64,000 nt of DNA from Paenibacillus rhizophilus (GCF_003854965.1 NZ_RQPI01000001.1:434001-498000), one strand, 5' to 3'. Numbered from the stretch's first letter, positions 53,217 through 62,269 are shown. Numbers and translations are program-made. The notes: a model not told the origin generated them from the letters alone.

Positions 53217-53960
53217 GTGGATGAGATTATAATTTGGTTCTTCCCTGAAGGGAAGGAGGGCCGGCTTCTACATGACGGTCTTGAAGAGCCGGGGAAAGGG
53301 TGGGACGCAACCGGCCGCATACTCCGGGAGACCGGTCTGACGGTTGTGGAAAGCATGGATATAAAGAGCCTGCGGAACGGCCTGTCGCAGCACGACACCG
53401 CTATGCTCGTAGCGGAGATTCCAGACGGCGAACCTTGGGAAGGTTGGGAGGCGGTGGCGGAAGCCCGGGAGAACGGCAAAAGCTTCCCGGTTCTGGCCAT
53501 TTCCGCCGTACAGGGCGGAGATGCGGCAGAATCCGCATTCAAGGCGGGAGCCAACGATTATATGGCTCATCCGCTTCACGTCGGCGAGCTGAAATGCAGA
53601 ATCGAGAATCTGCTGACGCTGACGCACCGTCGACACGCCGGAGGCACGCTGAAGATCGACGGCCTTGTTCTGGAGCCGTCCCAAAGGCGGGCAGTCCGCG
53701 ATGGCCGGGATCTGAAACTTACACCCAAAGAATTCGCGCTGCTGTATTATTTGTCCGCGAACCGCAGCGAGATATGTTCACGCGATGACATTTTGCGTCA
53801 TGTATGGGGATACCATTTTCAGGCCGGCACCAATGTGGTGGATGTGTACATCCGCCATCTGAGATTAAAGGTGGACAAAGGCTACCGTCAGAAGCTGATT
53901 CACACGGTGCGCGGCGCGGGTTATGTAGTCAAGGCGCCAGAAATGGCGCCATATGCATAA
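53217..53960 (+). CDS. Orphan OmpR-type regulator with degenerate receiver
   Basis: A 247-residue protein starting at GTG after GGGGG. Residues about 1-130 look like a receiver, but the phosphoacceptor region reads AMLVAEIPDGEPWEGWE, with no Asp at the usual site, and the KP motif is HP (YMAHPLHVGEL). The C-terminal winged helix is intact: LKLTPKEFALLYYL, RDDILRHVWGY, NVVDVYIRHLRLKV, GAGYVVK. No histidine kinase is near. It is probably controlled by abundance or another signal, not phosphorylation. Confidence 0.82.
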   Translation: MDEIIIWFFPEGKEGRLLHDGLEEPGKGWDATGRILRETGLTVVESMDIKSLRNGLSQHDTAMLVAEIPDGEPWEGWEAVAEARENGKSFPVLAISAVQGGDAAESAFKAGANDYMAHPLHVGELKCRIENLLTLTHRRHAGGTLKIDGLVLEPSQRRAVRDGRDLKLTPKEFALLYYLSANRSEICSRDDILRHVWGYHFQAGTNVVDVYIRHLRLKVDKGYRQKLIHTVRGAGYVVKAPEMAPYA

Positions 53961-53993
53961 GCTCGGAATGAAAATAACCGATACCTAGAAAAA

Positions 53994-54497
53994 TTACAGA
54001 ACGCGGCGTGCTTTCAGATACGTTCTTTTCCAGTTGCCCGAGTTCAGGTTGGAAATTGTAACACCCGGAGAGCCGTACGTATGCAGGATTTTTCCGCCTC
54101 CGGCATAAACCGCCACATGGGTTACGTTTCGGCCGTTGGCGCGGGCGCCGCTGGAGAAGAATACGAGATCGCCCACACGCAGGTTGGCTTTAGATACCGC
54201 TCTGCCCACTTTGGATTGCGCAACCGAAGTGCGTGGCAGATTTACGCCGTATTTTTTGAAAATATATTTGGTAAAGGAAGAACAGTCGAAGTTGCGAGTT
54301 GTCGATGTGGAAGCGCCGAAATGATAAGGTCTTCCCAAAAAATGTTTGCCCAAGCTTACAATTTTCGAGCCCGTTGTCGATACCGAGGCCGCTTGTGCGG
54401 TCGGTGTCGCTTCGCCGCTTGCCATGAATCCGCCAAAACCGATGGCTGTACATACTCCTACAACCAGTGCTTTATGAATGAAAGTGGTTTTTCTCAT
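53994..54497 (-). CDS. Secreted NlpC/P60 peptidase
   Basis: A 167-residue protein; GGAGG lies before the ATG at 54497. Signal peptide (RKTTFIHKALVVGVCTAIGFGGFMASG) with a likely AxA cut near TAQA-A. The NlpC/P60 domain has the catalytic Cys in NFDCSSFTKY, His in VTHVAVYAGG and a third polar residue in ILHTYG. No LysM or SH3 domain is attached, so this is a minimal gamma-D-Glu-diamino acid endopeptidase acting on the wall. I looked upstream for a c-di-AMP riboswitch and did not find one; the 293-bp region up to 54790 holds only its promoter area and the thiN terminator. Confidence 0.88.
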   Translation of the reverse strand: MRKTTFIHKALVVGVCTAIGFGGFMASGEATPTAQAASVSTTGSKIVSLGKHFLGRPYHFGASTSTTRNFDCSSFTKYIFKKYGVNLPRTSVAQSKVGRAVSKANLRVGDLVFFSSGARANGRNVTHVAVYAGGGKILHTYGSPGVTISNLNSGNWKRTYLKARRVL

Positions 54498-54687
54498 GTT
54501 GTAGAACCTCCAAAGATGTAAGATATTTGTCCAGTTGTTGTCCTGGCATGATCGTAGTATAACAGGTCTGAAACACCCTAAAATTTGGCGGGGGAGGCCC
54601 AAACTGTTGGCGGACAAGGAGTGTATGCGTTTTATTAAAAGTACATTAAAAGTTACAATAAATTAATCTTTATAGATCCCCCGGCAC

Positions 54688-54735
54688 GAAAAAAGACGGA
54701 AAAACCCTTATAGATAAAGGGTAATCCGCCTTTTT
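54688..54735 (-). terminator. Terminator of thiN
   Basis: AAAAAAGACGGA and TCCGCCTTTTT enclose an ACCCTT/AAGGGT stem; A and T runs make it bidirectional. It lies 55 bp beyond the thiN stop. Confidence 0.75.
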
Positions 54736-54790
54736 AAGATTTAAACTAAAGTTACAAAGATGTCTTTAATTTAATGTAATTAGCCCCAGT

Positions 54791-55432
54791 TCAATCCTTA
54801 CTCTGAATAATCAGGAGAAGTCCGCTCTGGATCGTTACGGTTCCTGTCGGCGAGGTCAGCCGGTTGCTGATCCCCAGAGATTGTCCCAGCTTAAGCGTAG
54901 CTTCGGTTAATGGATACTGGAATCCCTGCAGCGTAATCCCTGTGACTTCCGGAGTAACGGGCACCAGAGATACATAGGTATAGCCGCGCTCCTGAACGAG
55001 AGCTTGGGAGCCGGTAATCGTAATATAATTGTTGAGATCCATCACCGAGCAGCGGATCTGCCGCTGAAGCGCCCGGGCCATCATCTGGATGCCGGCGAGA
55101 GTATGATCGATACGGGTACCGGTAACGCCAAAGAGTAATATATCTTCCGGTTGAGTTTCTATAGCCAAATCCAGAGCAAGCTCGCTGTCGGTCAAATCCT
55201 TGTCGACGGGGTCGCAGGCAATCACCTTCGGGCATTGTTCTTCTATTAATTTGAACTCTTCCGGAGTGATGGAGTCAAAATCGCCGACTGCAATATCGGG
55301 AATAATGCCATGGCTAATGAGAAACAGCGCTCCGCGATCGGCGCCGATAATATAATCTTCTTTATCCAGTTCCCTCAAGTACAACTCGGATAGCTCTCCG
55401 CCGGCAAAAATAACGCATCTGCGTGCTGGCAT
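54791..55432 (-). CDS. thiN: Thiamine pyrophosphokinase
   Basis: A 213-residue thiamine pyrophosphokinase; AAGGAGG fits the ATG at 55432. Motifs: IIGADRGALFL, AVGDFDSITPEE, DPVDKDLTDSELAL and FGVTGTRIDHTLAGI, then the C-terminal beta-domain (GITLQGFQYPLTEATL, GISNRLTS). It makes TPP from thiamine, the cofactor of the PDH E1 encoded 2 kb away. No TPP riboswitch is visible. Confidence 0.94.
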   Translation of the reverse strand: MPARRCVIFAGGELSELYLRELDKEDYIIGADRGALFLISHGIIPDIAVGDFDSITPEEFKLIEEQCPKVIACDPVDKDLTDSELALDLAIETQPEDILLFGVTGTRIDHTLAGIQMMARALQRQIRCSVMDLNNYITITGSQALVQERGYTYVSLVPVTPEVTGITLQGFQYPLTEATLKLGQSLGISNRLTSPTGTVTIQSGLLLIIQSKD

Positions 55433-55478
55433 CGTGGGTCCTCCTTCCGCTTTGGTGCAGCAATTGTAATCCTGAACT

Positions 55479-55507
55479 AGTATAAAGCACATTGAAATGT
55501 TGTACAA
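55479..55507 (-). promoter_or_regulatory. thiN promoter
   Basis: Minus-strand TTGTAC (55502-55507), 17-bp spacer, TATACT (55479-55484). The -35 overlaps that of the divergent phosphatase promoter within TTGTACAA. Confidence 0.65.
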
Positions 55508-55529
55508 TTATCATTGTCCGGGCTAAAAT
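55500..55529 (+). promoter_or_regulatory. Promoter of the phosphatase gene
   Basis: TTGTAC (55500-55505), 18-bp spacer, TAAAAT (55524-55529), sharing the TTGTACAA palindrome with the thiN promoter. Confidence 0.5.
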
Positions 55530-55606
55530 GGGTAGGTGCCTTCGAAGCAGTCGGGACAAGGATTTGAGGCGCCGGGAAATGTCGATTTAACCAAGGGGGA
55601 AAAGTT

Positions 55607-56077
55607 GTGCTGCATGTTCTGTTTGTCTGTCTGGGGAATATTTGCCGTTCTCCAATGGCGGAAGCCGTACTTAGGGACAAGATCGCTAAGGAAGGCCTTG
55701 GGCAAGATATATCTGTGGATTCCGCCGGTACCGGGGACTGGCATATCGGGAAACCGCCGCACGAGGGAACAAGACGTATGCTGGACCAGTACGGAATCAG
55801 TTATAAAGGGATGGCTGCGCGGAGAGTGAGCGGCGAAGACTTTGGCAAATTCGATTACATCATCTGCATGGACAACTCTAACGGAGTCAATGTGCGCAAA
55901 CTGCCCGGGGGCGAGGATGCGAAGCTTATGTACTTTATGGATTTGCTGCCGGACGATGAGCATAAGGAAGTGCCGGACCCTTATTTTACAGGCAATTTTG
56001 AGGAAGTCTATGATCTGGTCGATGCGGGCTGCGGGGTTCTGCTGGACAAGCTGAAACAAGACCTGGCGTCAAAATAG
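55607..56077 (+). CDS. Low molecular weight protein tyrosine phosphatase
   Basis: A 156-residue LMW-PTP starting at GTG after AAGGGGGA. The P-loop VCLGNICRSPMAEAV holds the catalytic Cys and Arg; the acid is in VPDPYFTG near the C-terminus. Related to B. subtilis YfkJ/YwlE. In Bacillales such enzymes remove phosphate from tyrosine or arginine. The residue after the first Cys of the loop (Leu-Gly-Asn-Ile) does not settle which. It is monocistronic. Confidence 0.9.
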   Translation: MLHVLFVCLGNICRSPMAEAVLRDKIAKEGLGQDISVDSAGTGDWHIGKPPHEGTRRMLDQYGISYKGMAARRVSGEDFGKFDYIICMDNSNGVNVRKLPGGEDAKLMYFMDLLPDDEHKEVPDPYFTGNFEEVYDLVDAGCGVLLDKLKQDLASK

Positions 56078-56117
56078 AAAAGAGGGCTGAGGTTCTCTTT
56101 CTTTCGCCCCCTTTTGA
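56077..56117 (+). terminator. Terminator after the phosphatase gene
   Basis: AAAAGAGGGC pairs with GCCCCCTTTT with one mismatch around a loop of about 18 nt. Confidence 0.6.
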
Positions 56118-56186
56118 AAGCGCAATCATAGGCCGTGAGTCTCATTTGTAAGAGATTGTTCACCATTTTGGGCGTTCAAGCCCGTT

Positions 56187-56918
56187 TCAGGCGTTTAAGA
56201 AATAGAGGAGCGATTCGGGAAGTTCCTTTTGCCAAAAGCCCCATATATGGCGTCCTTCTTTTTCCCGGTAATCCACTTTGGCGCCGCGCTCTTCAAGCAG
56301 CTTCTTGGCATCCCGGTTTAATTGAACGAAGTCGTAAATACCCGTGTCGGTCTGGTAATCCCTTTCCTGCATCCCAACGACCATGTTGATCTCCAGCCGG
56401 GAAAGATCGGTCTCATCCTCAATCCATTCCAGAGTAAGGGGGTAGAACGCGCCGGAAAGACTGAGCACTCGGGTGAACAGATCGGGGTAACGGAGGGCAA
56501 GATGCAGCGAAACGCTTCCCCCAAGCGAATCTCCGGCAACGATCCGTTCGGAGGGTGTGCGGCGAATCGGATAATTTTCCTCAATATAGGGGATAATTTC
56601 TTCGGCAAAGCATGTCAGGTACTGATCGAACCGGGTGCCAAAAGGCGCATATTCCTGGGTTCGGACGGCAACGTTCACTTCTACCCCCACAATAATGAAC
56701 GGCTCGGCGCCTTCTTCGAGAATCAGCCTGCCCGCTGTGGTCGCGATACGCCCGAAGTTGAAGAACTCCTCACCGTCCTGGCAATAGACCACAGGATAGC
56801 TGAGAAGCTCGTTATAACCCGGAGGAAGGTAAACGCGCAGCTTGCGGTCCTCCCCAAGACTCTCGCTCCACAGGTTATGTTTTACAATTGTACGTTTCAG
56901 AAAAACAGAATCATTCAT
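56187..56918 (-). CDS. Putative esterase (enterochelin esterase-like)
   Basis: A 243-residue alpha/beta hydrolase; AAAGGCGG supports the ATG at 56918. LRVYLPPGYNELLSYPVVYCQDGEE, then the nucleophile elbow AGDSLGGSVSL, and the catalytic His near GRHIWGFW. This is the esterase-D/Fes/BesA fold; B. subtilis relatives include YbbA and BesA, which open bacillibactin. No siderophore genes are near, so the substrate is left open. Confidence 0.82.
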   Translation of the reverse strand: MNDSVFLKRTIVKHNLWSESLGEDRKLRVYLPPGYNELLSYPVVYCQDGEEFFNFGRIATTAGRLILEEGAEPFIIVGVEVNVAVRTQEYAPFGTRFDQYLTCFAEEIIPYIEENYPIRRTPSERIVAGDSLGGSVSLHLALRYPDLFTRVLSLSGAFYPLTLEWIEDETDLSRLEINMVVGMQERDYQTDTGIYDFVQLNRDAKKLLEERGAKVDYREKEGRHIWGFWQKELPESLLYFLNA

Positions 56919-57090
56919 GGCTGTCGGCCGCCTTTCTTGTCGGATTTTGCAATGCTTCCGGCAATGAGTTAAAATGGATTTTGTGGCAAAAATCATTTAC
57001 ATTTTGAAAAACGCCAAATCTGTTATATGAAAAAAATTAAACTGTTATACATACAAAGTTTACGCTGCTATAAATTAAATGCGTATATCT

Positions 57091-57120
57091 TTGACGAAAT
57101 TGACGAAACAGGTGTATAAT
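57091..57120 (+). promoter_or_regulatory. Promoter of the pdh operon
   Basis: TTGACG (57091-57096), 18-bp spacer, TATAAT (57115-57120). The -35 begins a direct repeat TTGACGAAA-TTGACGAAA. The pdhA ATG lies 65 nt downstream. Confidence 0.7.
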
Positions 57121-57185
57121 AATTCTATAACAGTGGCAGCCAATATTCAAATTGTTATTCAAATTTTTTTACTGAGGTGAAGATA

Positions 57186-58253
57186 ATGAGTAAAGTTCCT
57201 TATGAGGTTTATACAGAGGACGTGGAGGCTCTTACAGTTCTTTCTCCGGCTGGAGAAGTGATCAACAAGGATAAAATGCCTGCGCTTACTGATGATCAAT
57301 TAAAAGAAATTGCTTACCGCATGATTTTCACCCGTACATGGGATGACCGTGCGGTTAACCTTGGCCGCCAAGGCCGTCTTGGATTCTATGCACCGACTTC
57401 CGGACAGGAAGCGACAATGGTCGGCAGCGAATTCGCGCTTGAGAAGGAAGACTTCGTGTGCCCGGGCTACCGCGACATTCCGCAGCTGGTTTGGCACGGC
57501 CTGCCTCTTCACCAGGCGTTTCTGTATTCCCGCGGCCACCAGCACGGCGGTGAAATCCCCGAGGATGTAAGCGTGCTGCCTCCGCAAATCATTATCGGCG
57601 CCCAAATTCTGCATGCCGTCGGCATCGCGATGGGCTTTAAATTGAAGAATCAGAAGAATGTCGCCATTACCTACACCGGTGACGGAGGTTCCTCCGAAGG
57701 CGATTTCTATGAAGGTCTTAACTTTGCGGGCCGTTTCAAGCTGCCGGTTATTTTCTTTGTGCAAAATAACGGCTACGCCATCACGACACCGTTCGCGAAG
57801 CAAACTGCGGCCAAATCGATCGCGCATAAAGCCGTTTCAGCCGGCATTACCGGCGTGAAAGTCGACGGAATGGATATTTTTGCGGTCATTCAAGCGGTTA
57901 AGGAAGCCGCTGAGCGCGCCCGTAACGGAGAGGGACCTACCTTGATCGAAGCCGTTACGTACCGTTTCCGTCCGCATTCCCTGTCCGATGACGCCAGCAA
58001 ATACCGCACGAAAGAGGAAGAGGGTCAATGGAATGAGAAAGACCCGATCGCCCGCGTGGTCAAGTATTTGGAGTCGAAAGGCCTGTGGAGCGATGAAGAC
58101 ACGCAGCGCGTGAAGGATGAGGCGAAAGCGAAAGTGAACGAAGAAATCAAGATTGCGGAAAAAACCGAAAAAATGACGATCTCCGGCCTGATCGACAGCA
58201 TGTTCGAAACGACGCCGAAGGATCTTGAAGCGCAAAAAGCGGATTTTGAATAA
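57186..58253 (+). CDS. pdhA: Pyruvate dehydrogenase E1 alpha
   Basis: A 355-residue E1 alpha; GAGGTG supports ATG 57186. TPP motif TGDGGSSEGDFYEGLNFAG, phosphorylation-loop-like region RFRPHSLSDDASKYR, and GRQGRLGFYAPTSGQEA. It decarboxylates pyruvate with E1 beta. First gene of pdhABCD; a constitutive-looking promoter lies just upstream. The branched-chain oxoacid version is excluded mainly by operon content and B. subtilis PdhA-like wording. Confidence 0.95.
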   Translation: MSKVPYEVYTEDVEALTVLSPAGEVINKDKMPALTDDQLKEIAYRMIFTRTWDDRAVNLGRQGRLGFYAPTSGQEATMVGSEFALEKEDFVCPGYRDIPQLVWHGLPLHQAFLYSRGHQHGGEIPEDVSVLPPQIIIGAQILHAVGIAMGFKLKNQKNVAITYTGDGGSSEGDFYEGLNFAGRFKLPVIFFVQNNGYAITTPFAKQTAAKSIAHKAVSAGITGVKVDGMDIFAVIQAVKEAAERARNGEGPTLIEAVTYRFRPHSLSDDASKYRTKEEEGQWNEKDPIARVVKYLESKGLWSDEDTQRVKDEAKAKVNEEIKIAEKTEKMTISGLIDSMFETTPKDLEAQKADFE

Positions 58254-58268
58254 GGAGGAGTTCTGGCT

Positions 58269-59246
58269 ATGGCACAAATGAATATGAAAGAAGCGATTCG
58301 CGACGCGATGCGCGTCGAATTAAAACGCGATCCGGGCGTCCTGATCTTTGGCGAAGACGTCGGCCATGTCGGCGGCGTGTTCCGGGCGACGGAGGGACTT
58401 CAGAAGGAATTCGGGGAAGATCGCGTATTTGATACACCGCTGGCGGAATCCGCTATCGGCGGTCTTGCCGTGGGCCTTGGCGTTCAAGGTTTCCGGCCGA
58501 TTGCCGAGATCCAGTTCGTCGGCTTTATCTTTGAAGCCCTGGACCAAATGGTTATTCAGGCAGCCCGTCTGCGCTACCGCACCGGCGGCAAATATACGTC
58601 TCCTGTCGTGTTCCGCACGCCGTTTGGCGGCGGCGTCAAAGCGGCCGAGCTGCATACCGACTCCCTGGAAGGACTTATCGCCCAAAGCCCCGGCATCAAG
58701 GTCGTCATTCCATCCAATCCATATGATGCGAAAGGCCTTTTGATTGCGGCTATCCGCGACAATGATCCGGTATTTTTCATGGAGCACCTGAACTTGTACC
58801 ATGCGTTCCGGGCGGAAGTGCCGGAAGAGGATTACACAGTTGAAATCGGCAAAGCCAACGTCGTCCGTGAAGGTTCCGATGTAACGATCATCGCTTACGG
58901 CCTGATGGTACATACCGCCACCAAGGCGGCCGACGAGCTTGAAAAGAGCGGCATCAAGGCCGAGATTATCGACCTGCGCACGGTCAGCCCGATTGACATC
59001 GACACGATTGTGGAATCCGTGAAGAAAACGAACCGCGCCATTGTGGTGCAGGAAGCCCAAAAGAGCGCAGGCGTTGCCGCCGAAGTCATTGCGCAAATCA
59101 ACGAAAAGGCCATTCTTCATCTCGAAGCTCCCGTTCTGCGGATTGCAGGGCCGGACACGGTATACCCGTTTGCCCAAATCGAAGATACCTGGCTGCCGAA
59201 TCCCGCCCGCATCATTGCCGGCGTGAAGAAAGTTATGGAATTTTAA
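58269..59246 (+). CDS. pdhB: Pyruvate dehydrogenase E1 beta
   Basis: A 325-residue transketolase-like beta subunit: [34 protein letters not shown] and a C-terminal transketolase domain with [13 protein letters not shown] and [23 protein letters not shown] precedes the ATG, 15 bp after pdhA. It completes the E1 heterotetramer. Confidence 0.96.
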   Translation: MAQMNMKEAIRDAMRVELKRDPGVLIFGEDVGHVGGVFRATEGLQKEFGEDRVFDTPLAESAIGGLAVGLGVQGFRPIAEIQFVGFIFEALDQMVIQAARLRYRTGGKYTSPVVFRTPFGGGVKAAELHTDSLEGLIAQSPGIKVVIPSNPYDAKGLLIAAIRDNDPVFFMEHLNLYHAFRAEVPEEDYTVEIGKANVVREGSDVTIIAYGLMVHTATKAADELEKSGIKAEIIDLRTVSPIDIDTIVESVKKTNRAIVVQEAQKSAGVAAEVIAQINEKAILHLEAPVLRIAGPDTVYPFAQIEDTWLPNPARIIAGVKKVMEF

Positions 59247-59312
59247 TTTACCTACACAAGACACGAGCGTTTTGTAAAAATCCAGACACTTTAAACGAGG
59301 AGGTTTTCGATC

Positions 59313-60647
59313 GTGGCAAAATTTAATTACCCGTTCCCCGAACTGGGCGAAGGCCTGCACGAAGGCGAAATCATAAAGATGCATATTAAGGCCGGGGATA
59401 AAGTAACAGATGAAGACATCATTATGGAAGTACAGAACGACAAGGCTGTCGTTGAGGTTCCTTGTCCCGTTAACGGAACCGTTCTGGAAGTGCTTGCCAA
59501 GGACGGCGACGTATTCCGCGTAGGCCAAACCGTGGCGGTAATCGACGCGGAAGGAGATATTCCCGAGCAGGAAGGCGGCCACGCCGAAGAGCAGGGAGCG
59601 CAGGAAGCCGATTCGGCAAAAGGCAGCGCGGACACGGCTTCGTCTCCGGCGGCAGCCAGTCCTGCGGACGCCAAAGCCGGCGAAGCAGGCGGCGCGGAAG
59701 CCGTTCCGGCACCGGACCGCGACGTTCTGGCTACGCCTAGCGTACGCAAATTCGCCCGCGACAACAGCGTGGATATTTCCAAGGTGAACGGCAGCGGCAA
59801 AAACGGCAAAATCACCCGTGAAGACGTGGAAGCCTTCCTGAACGGCGGGCAGGCAGCGGCTCCGGCAGCGGCAGCGGCTTCCGAAGCGGCGCCGGCTGAA
59901 AAATCGGCTGCTCCGGCAGCAGCGGCGGCTCCAGGCAACGTGAGCCTCGAAGAAGAGCGCGTACCGTTCAAGGGCATCCGCAAAGCGATTGCAAATGCGA
60001 TGGTCAAATCGGCTTATACCGCTCCGCACGTGACGATTATGGACGAAGTGGATGTAACCGAGCTGGTCGCTTTCCGTACGCGCATGAAGCCTGTCGCCGA
60101 GAAGAAGGGCGTGAAGGTAACCTACCTTCCGTTCATCGTCAAAGCGCTTGTGGCGGCTTCCCGTCAGTTCCCGGCTCTCAATGCCACCATTGACGAAGAA
60201 GCGAATGAAATTGTGTACAAGAAATACTACAACATCGGTATCGCTACCGATACGGACAACGGCCTGATCGTTCCGGTAATCAAGGATGCGGACCGCAAGA
60301 GCATCTGGATGATCGCATCGGCGATCAGCGATCTGGCAGCCCGCGGACGCGAAGGCAAGCTGAGCCCGAATGAAATGAAGGGCAGTACGATTTCGATTTC
60401 GAACATCGGTTCCGCCGGCGGCATGTTCTTTACTCCGATCATTAACTATCCTGAAGTGGCTATTCTCGGAACAGGCCGCATCAGCGAGAAGCCGGTCGTG
60501 AAAAACGGTGAGGTTGTGGCAGCACCGGTAATGGCCCTGTCCCTCAGCTTCGACCATCGTCTGATTGACGGCGCAACCGCGCAGAACTTTATGAACTACA
60601 TTAAATCGCTGCTCGCCAATCCCGAGCTGCTGGTTATGGAGGTGTAA
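59313..60647 (+). CDS. pdhC: Dihydrolipoamide acetyltransferase (E2 of PDH)
   Basis: A 444-residue E2 starting at GTG after CGAGGAGG. Modules: one lipoyl domain (lipoyl-Lys in VQNDKAVVEVP, near residue 42), an Ala/Pro-rich linker, the peripheral subunit-binding domain (TPSVRKFARDNSVDISKVNG), a second Ala-rich linker, and the catalytic core ending SFDHRLIDGATAQNF with the HxxxDG motif. It carries acetyl groups to CoA and forms the 60-mer core of the complex. Confidence 0.96.
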   Translation: MAKFNYPFPELGEGLHEGEIIKMHIKAGDKVTDEDIIMEVQNDKAVVEVPCPVNGTVLEVLAKDGDVFRVGQTVAVIDAEGDIPEQEGGHAEEQGAQEADSAKGSADTASSPAAASPADAKAGEAGGAEAVPAPDRDVLATPSVRKFARDNSVDISKVNGSGKNGKITREDVEAFLNGGQAAAPAAAAASEAAPAEKSAAPAAAAAPGNVSLEEERVPFKGIRKAIANAMVKSAYTAPHVTIMDEVDVTELVAFRTRMKPVAEKKGVKVTYLPFIVKALVAASRQFPALNATIDEEANEIVYKKYYNIGIATDTDNGLIVPVIKDADRKSIWMIASAISDLAARGREGKLSPNEMKGSTISISNIGSAGGMFFTPIINYPEVAILGTGRISEKPVVKNGEVVAAPVMALSLSFDHRLIDGATAQNFMNYIKSLLANPELLVMEV

Positions 60648-60650
60648 CAT

Positions 60651-62066
60651 ATGGTAGTGGGAGACGCTTCACTCGATATTGATACATTGGTAATTGGTGC
60701 AGGTCCCGGCGGATATGTTGCGGCTATCCGGGCCGCCCAGCTCGGACAAAAGGTACTCATCGTAGACAAATCCGAAGTCGGCGGCGTATGTCTGAACCGC
60801 GGCTGTATCCCTTCCAAAGCGCTGATCTCGGCGGCTCACCAGTATGAGTCCGCCAAGCACGGCGAAGCGTTTGGCGTCACCGCCGAGAACGTGAAGGTGG
60901 ATTTCAGCAAGACGCAGGAATTCAAGACCAGCGTGGTCAAAAAGCTGACCGGCGGCGTTGCCGGTCTGCTCAAAGGCAACAAGGTTGAGATATTCAACGG
61001 TGAATGCATGTTCATCAGCACAACGGAAGCGCGCGTATTCAACGATCACGAATCGCCGCGCTACCGCTTCAAGAACTGCATCATCGCGACGGGCTCCCGC
61101 CCGATCGAGCTTAAGCCTTTCCCGTTCGGCGGACGCATTCTGTCCTCCACCGAGGCGCTTGAGCTGCCGGAAATTCCGAAGAGCCTGATCGTTATCGGCG
61201 GCGGCTATATCGGAGCGGAGCTCGGCCAAATGTATTCCAAATTCGGCACCAAAGTAACGATTATCGAAGGCATGGACACCGTGCTGCCGGGCTTTGACAA
61301 AGACATGACGCGTCTGGTGGCGAAGAACATGGCTAAGACCGGCATCGATATCGTAACGAACGCCAAAGCGGAAAGCGCAGCGCAGACCGATAAAGACGTA
61401 ACCGTGAAATATTCCGTTGGCGGCGAGTCCAAGGAAGTAACGGCGGAATATCTGCTCGTGACGGTAGGACGCCGCCCGAACACGGATGGCGAGCTGGGAC
61501 TCGACCTGATCGGCATCGAGCTGGATGAGCGCGGACTGATCAAGGTTGACCATCAAGGGCGCACCAACGTTCCGAATATCTTCGCCATCGGCGACGTGGT
61601 TCCCGGCCTTGCGCTGGCCCACAAAGCTTCCTATGAAGGCAAAATTGCCGCTGAAGCGATTGCGGGACATAAATCTGTCGTCGACTACAAAGTCATTCCG
61701 GCTGTCGTATTTACCGATCCGGAATGCTCCAGCGTCGGTCTGACGGAGAAAGAAGCGAAGGACAAAGGCTACAAAGTCAAATCCGGCAAATTCCCGTTTG
61801 CAGGCAACGGGCGCGCTCTGTCCCTGAACAATGCGGACGGCTTCATCAAGATTGTCGCGAATGAAGAGAACAATCTCGTGCTGGGCGCGCAAATCGTCGG
61901 CATCGAAGCCTCCAACCTGATCGCCGAGCTGGGTCTCGCGATCGAAATGGGCGCTACGCTTGAAGATATCGCTCTAACCATTCACGGCCATCCGACACTC
62001 GGCGAAGTGGTTATGGAAGCGGCCGAACTGGTTGAAGGACATCCGATTCACGTGCTGTCCCGCTAA
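60651..62066 (+). CDS. pdhD: Dihydrolipoamide dehydrogenase (E3)
   Basis: A 471-residue flavoprotein: FAD loop VIGAGPGGYVAAIRAAQLG, redox cysteines in GGVCLNRGCIPSKAL, NAD loop VIGGGYIGAELGQMY, FAIGDVVPG and the C-terminal catalytic His in TIHGHPTLGE. It reoxidises E2 lipoyl groups. Start 4 bp after pdhC with GGAGG near the pdhC stop. It likely also serves other 2-oxoacid complexes. Confidence 0.96.
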   Translation: MVVGDASLDIDTLVIGAGPGGYVAAIRAAQLGQKVLIVDKSEVGGVCLNRGCIPSKALISAAHQYESAKHGEAFGVTAENVKVDFSKTQEFKTSVVKKLTGGVAGLLKGNKVEIFNGECMFISTTEARVFNDHESPRYRFKNCIIATGSRPIELKPFPFGGRILSSTEALELPEIPKSLIVIGGGYIGAELGQMYSKFGTKVTIIEGMDTVLPGFDKDMTRLVAKNMAKTGIDIVTNAKAESAAQTDKDVTVKYSVGGESKEVTAEYLLVTVGRRPNTDGELGLDLIGIELDERGLIKVDHQGRTNVPNIFAIGDVVPGLALAHKASYEGKIAAEAIAGHKSVVDYKVIPAVVFTDPECSSVGLTEKEAKDKGYKVKSGKFPFAGNGRALSLNNADGFIKIVANEENNLVLGAQIVGIEASNLIAELGLAIEMGATLEDIALTIHGHPTLGEVVMEAAELVEGHPIHVLSR

Positions 62067-62107
62067 TCATACGAACAAGAAGCCTGCCGTGGCAGGCTGA
62101 CAGAATA

Positions 62108-62141
62108 GGGCGAAGACGCATTGGCGTTTTCGCCCTTTTTT
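62108..62141 (+). terminator. Terminator of the pdh operon
   Basis: GGGCGAAGACGC ATTG GCGTTTTCGCCC followed by six T. A second, T-less hairpin AGCCTGCC/GGCAGGCT precedes it at 62081-62098. Confidence 0.9.
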
Positions 62142-62170
62142 CAAAACATTTTCAAAACATTTTCAAAACA
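62138..62170. repeat. Three tandem copies of an 11-bp unit
   Basis: TTTTCAAAACA occurs three times in a row without change, starting in the T-run of the pdh terminator. The period matches about one helical turn. No gene is affected. Confidence 0.85.
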
Positions 62171-62240
62171 TAACAAAGTATAAGCTCCGCGCTTATCCTT
62201 GGCCTTATATTAAACATATCCTTTTCTATAGTTTGGCATG

Positions 62241-62269
62241 TTACATAGCGACGTTAGTCATGGTAAACT
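62241..62269 (+). promoter_or_regulatory. Candidate thyA promoter
   Basis: TTACAT (62241-62246), 17-bp spacer, TAAACT (62264-62269) with TGG in front as an extended -10. Both hexamers match only 4 of 6 bases. Confidence 0.4.

Noticed and set aside
54498..54790. Possible c-di-AMP (ydaO) riboswitch before the NlpC/P60 gene
   Set aside because: Such switches often precede wall peptidase genes, but the conserved core sequences could not be found on the minus strand.
58320..60650. A 776-codon minus-strand open frame opposite pdhB-pdhC
   Set aside because: It lies wholly antisense to two well-recognised genes, has no RBS, and its sequence is low in recognisable motifs; long antisense frames are expected opposite codon-biased genes.
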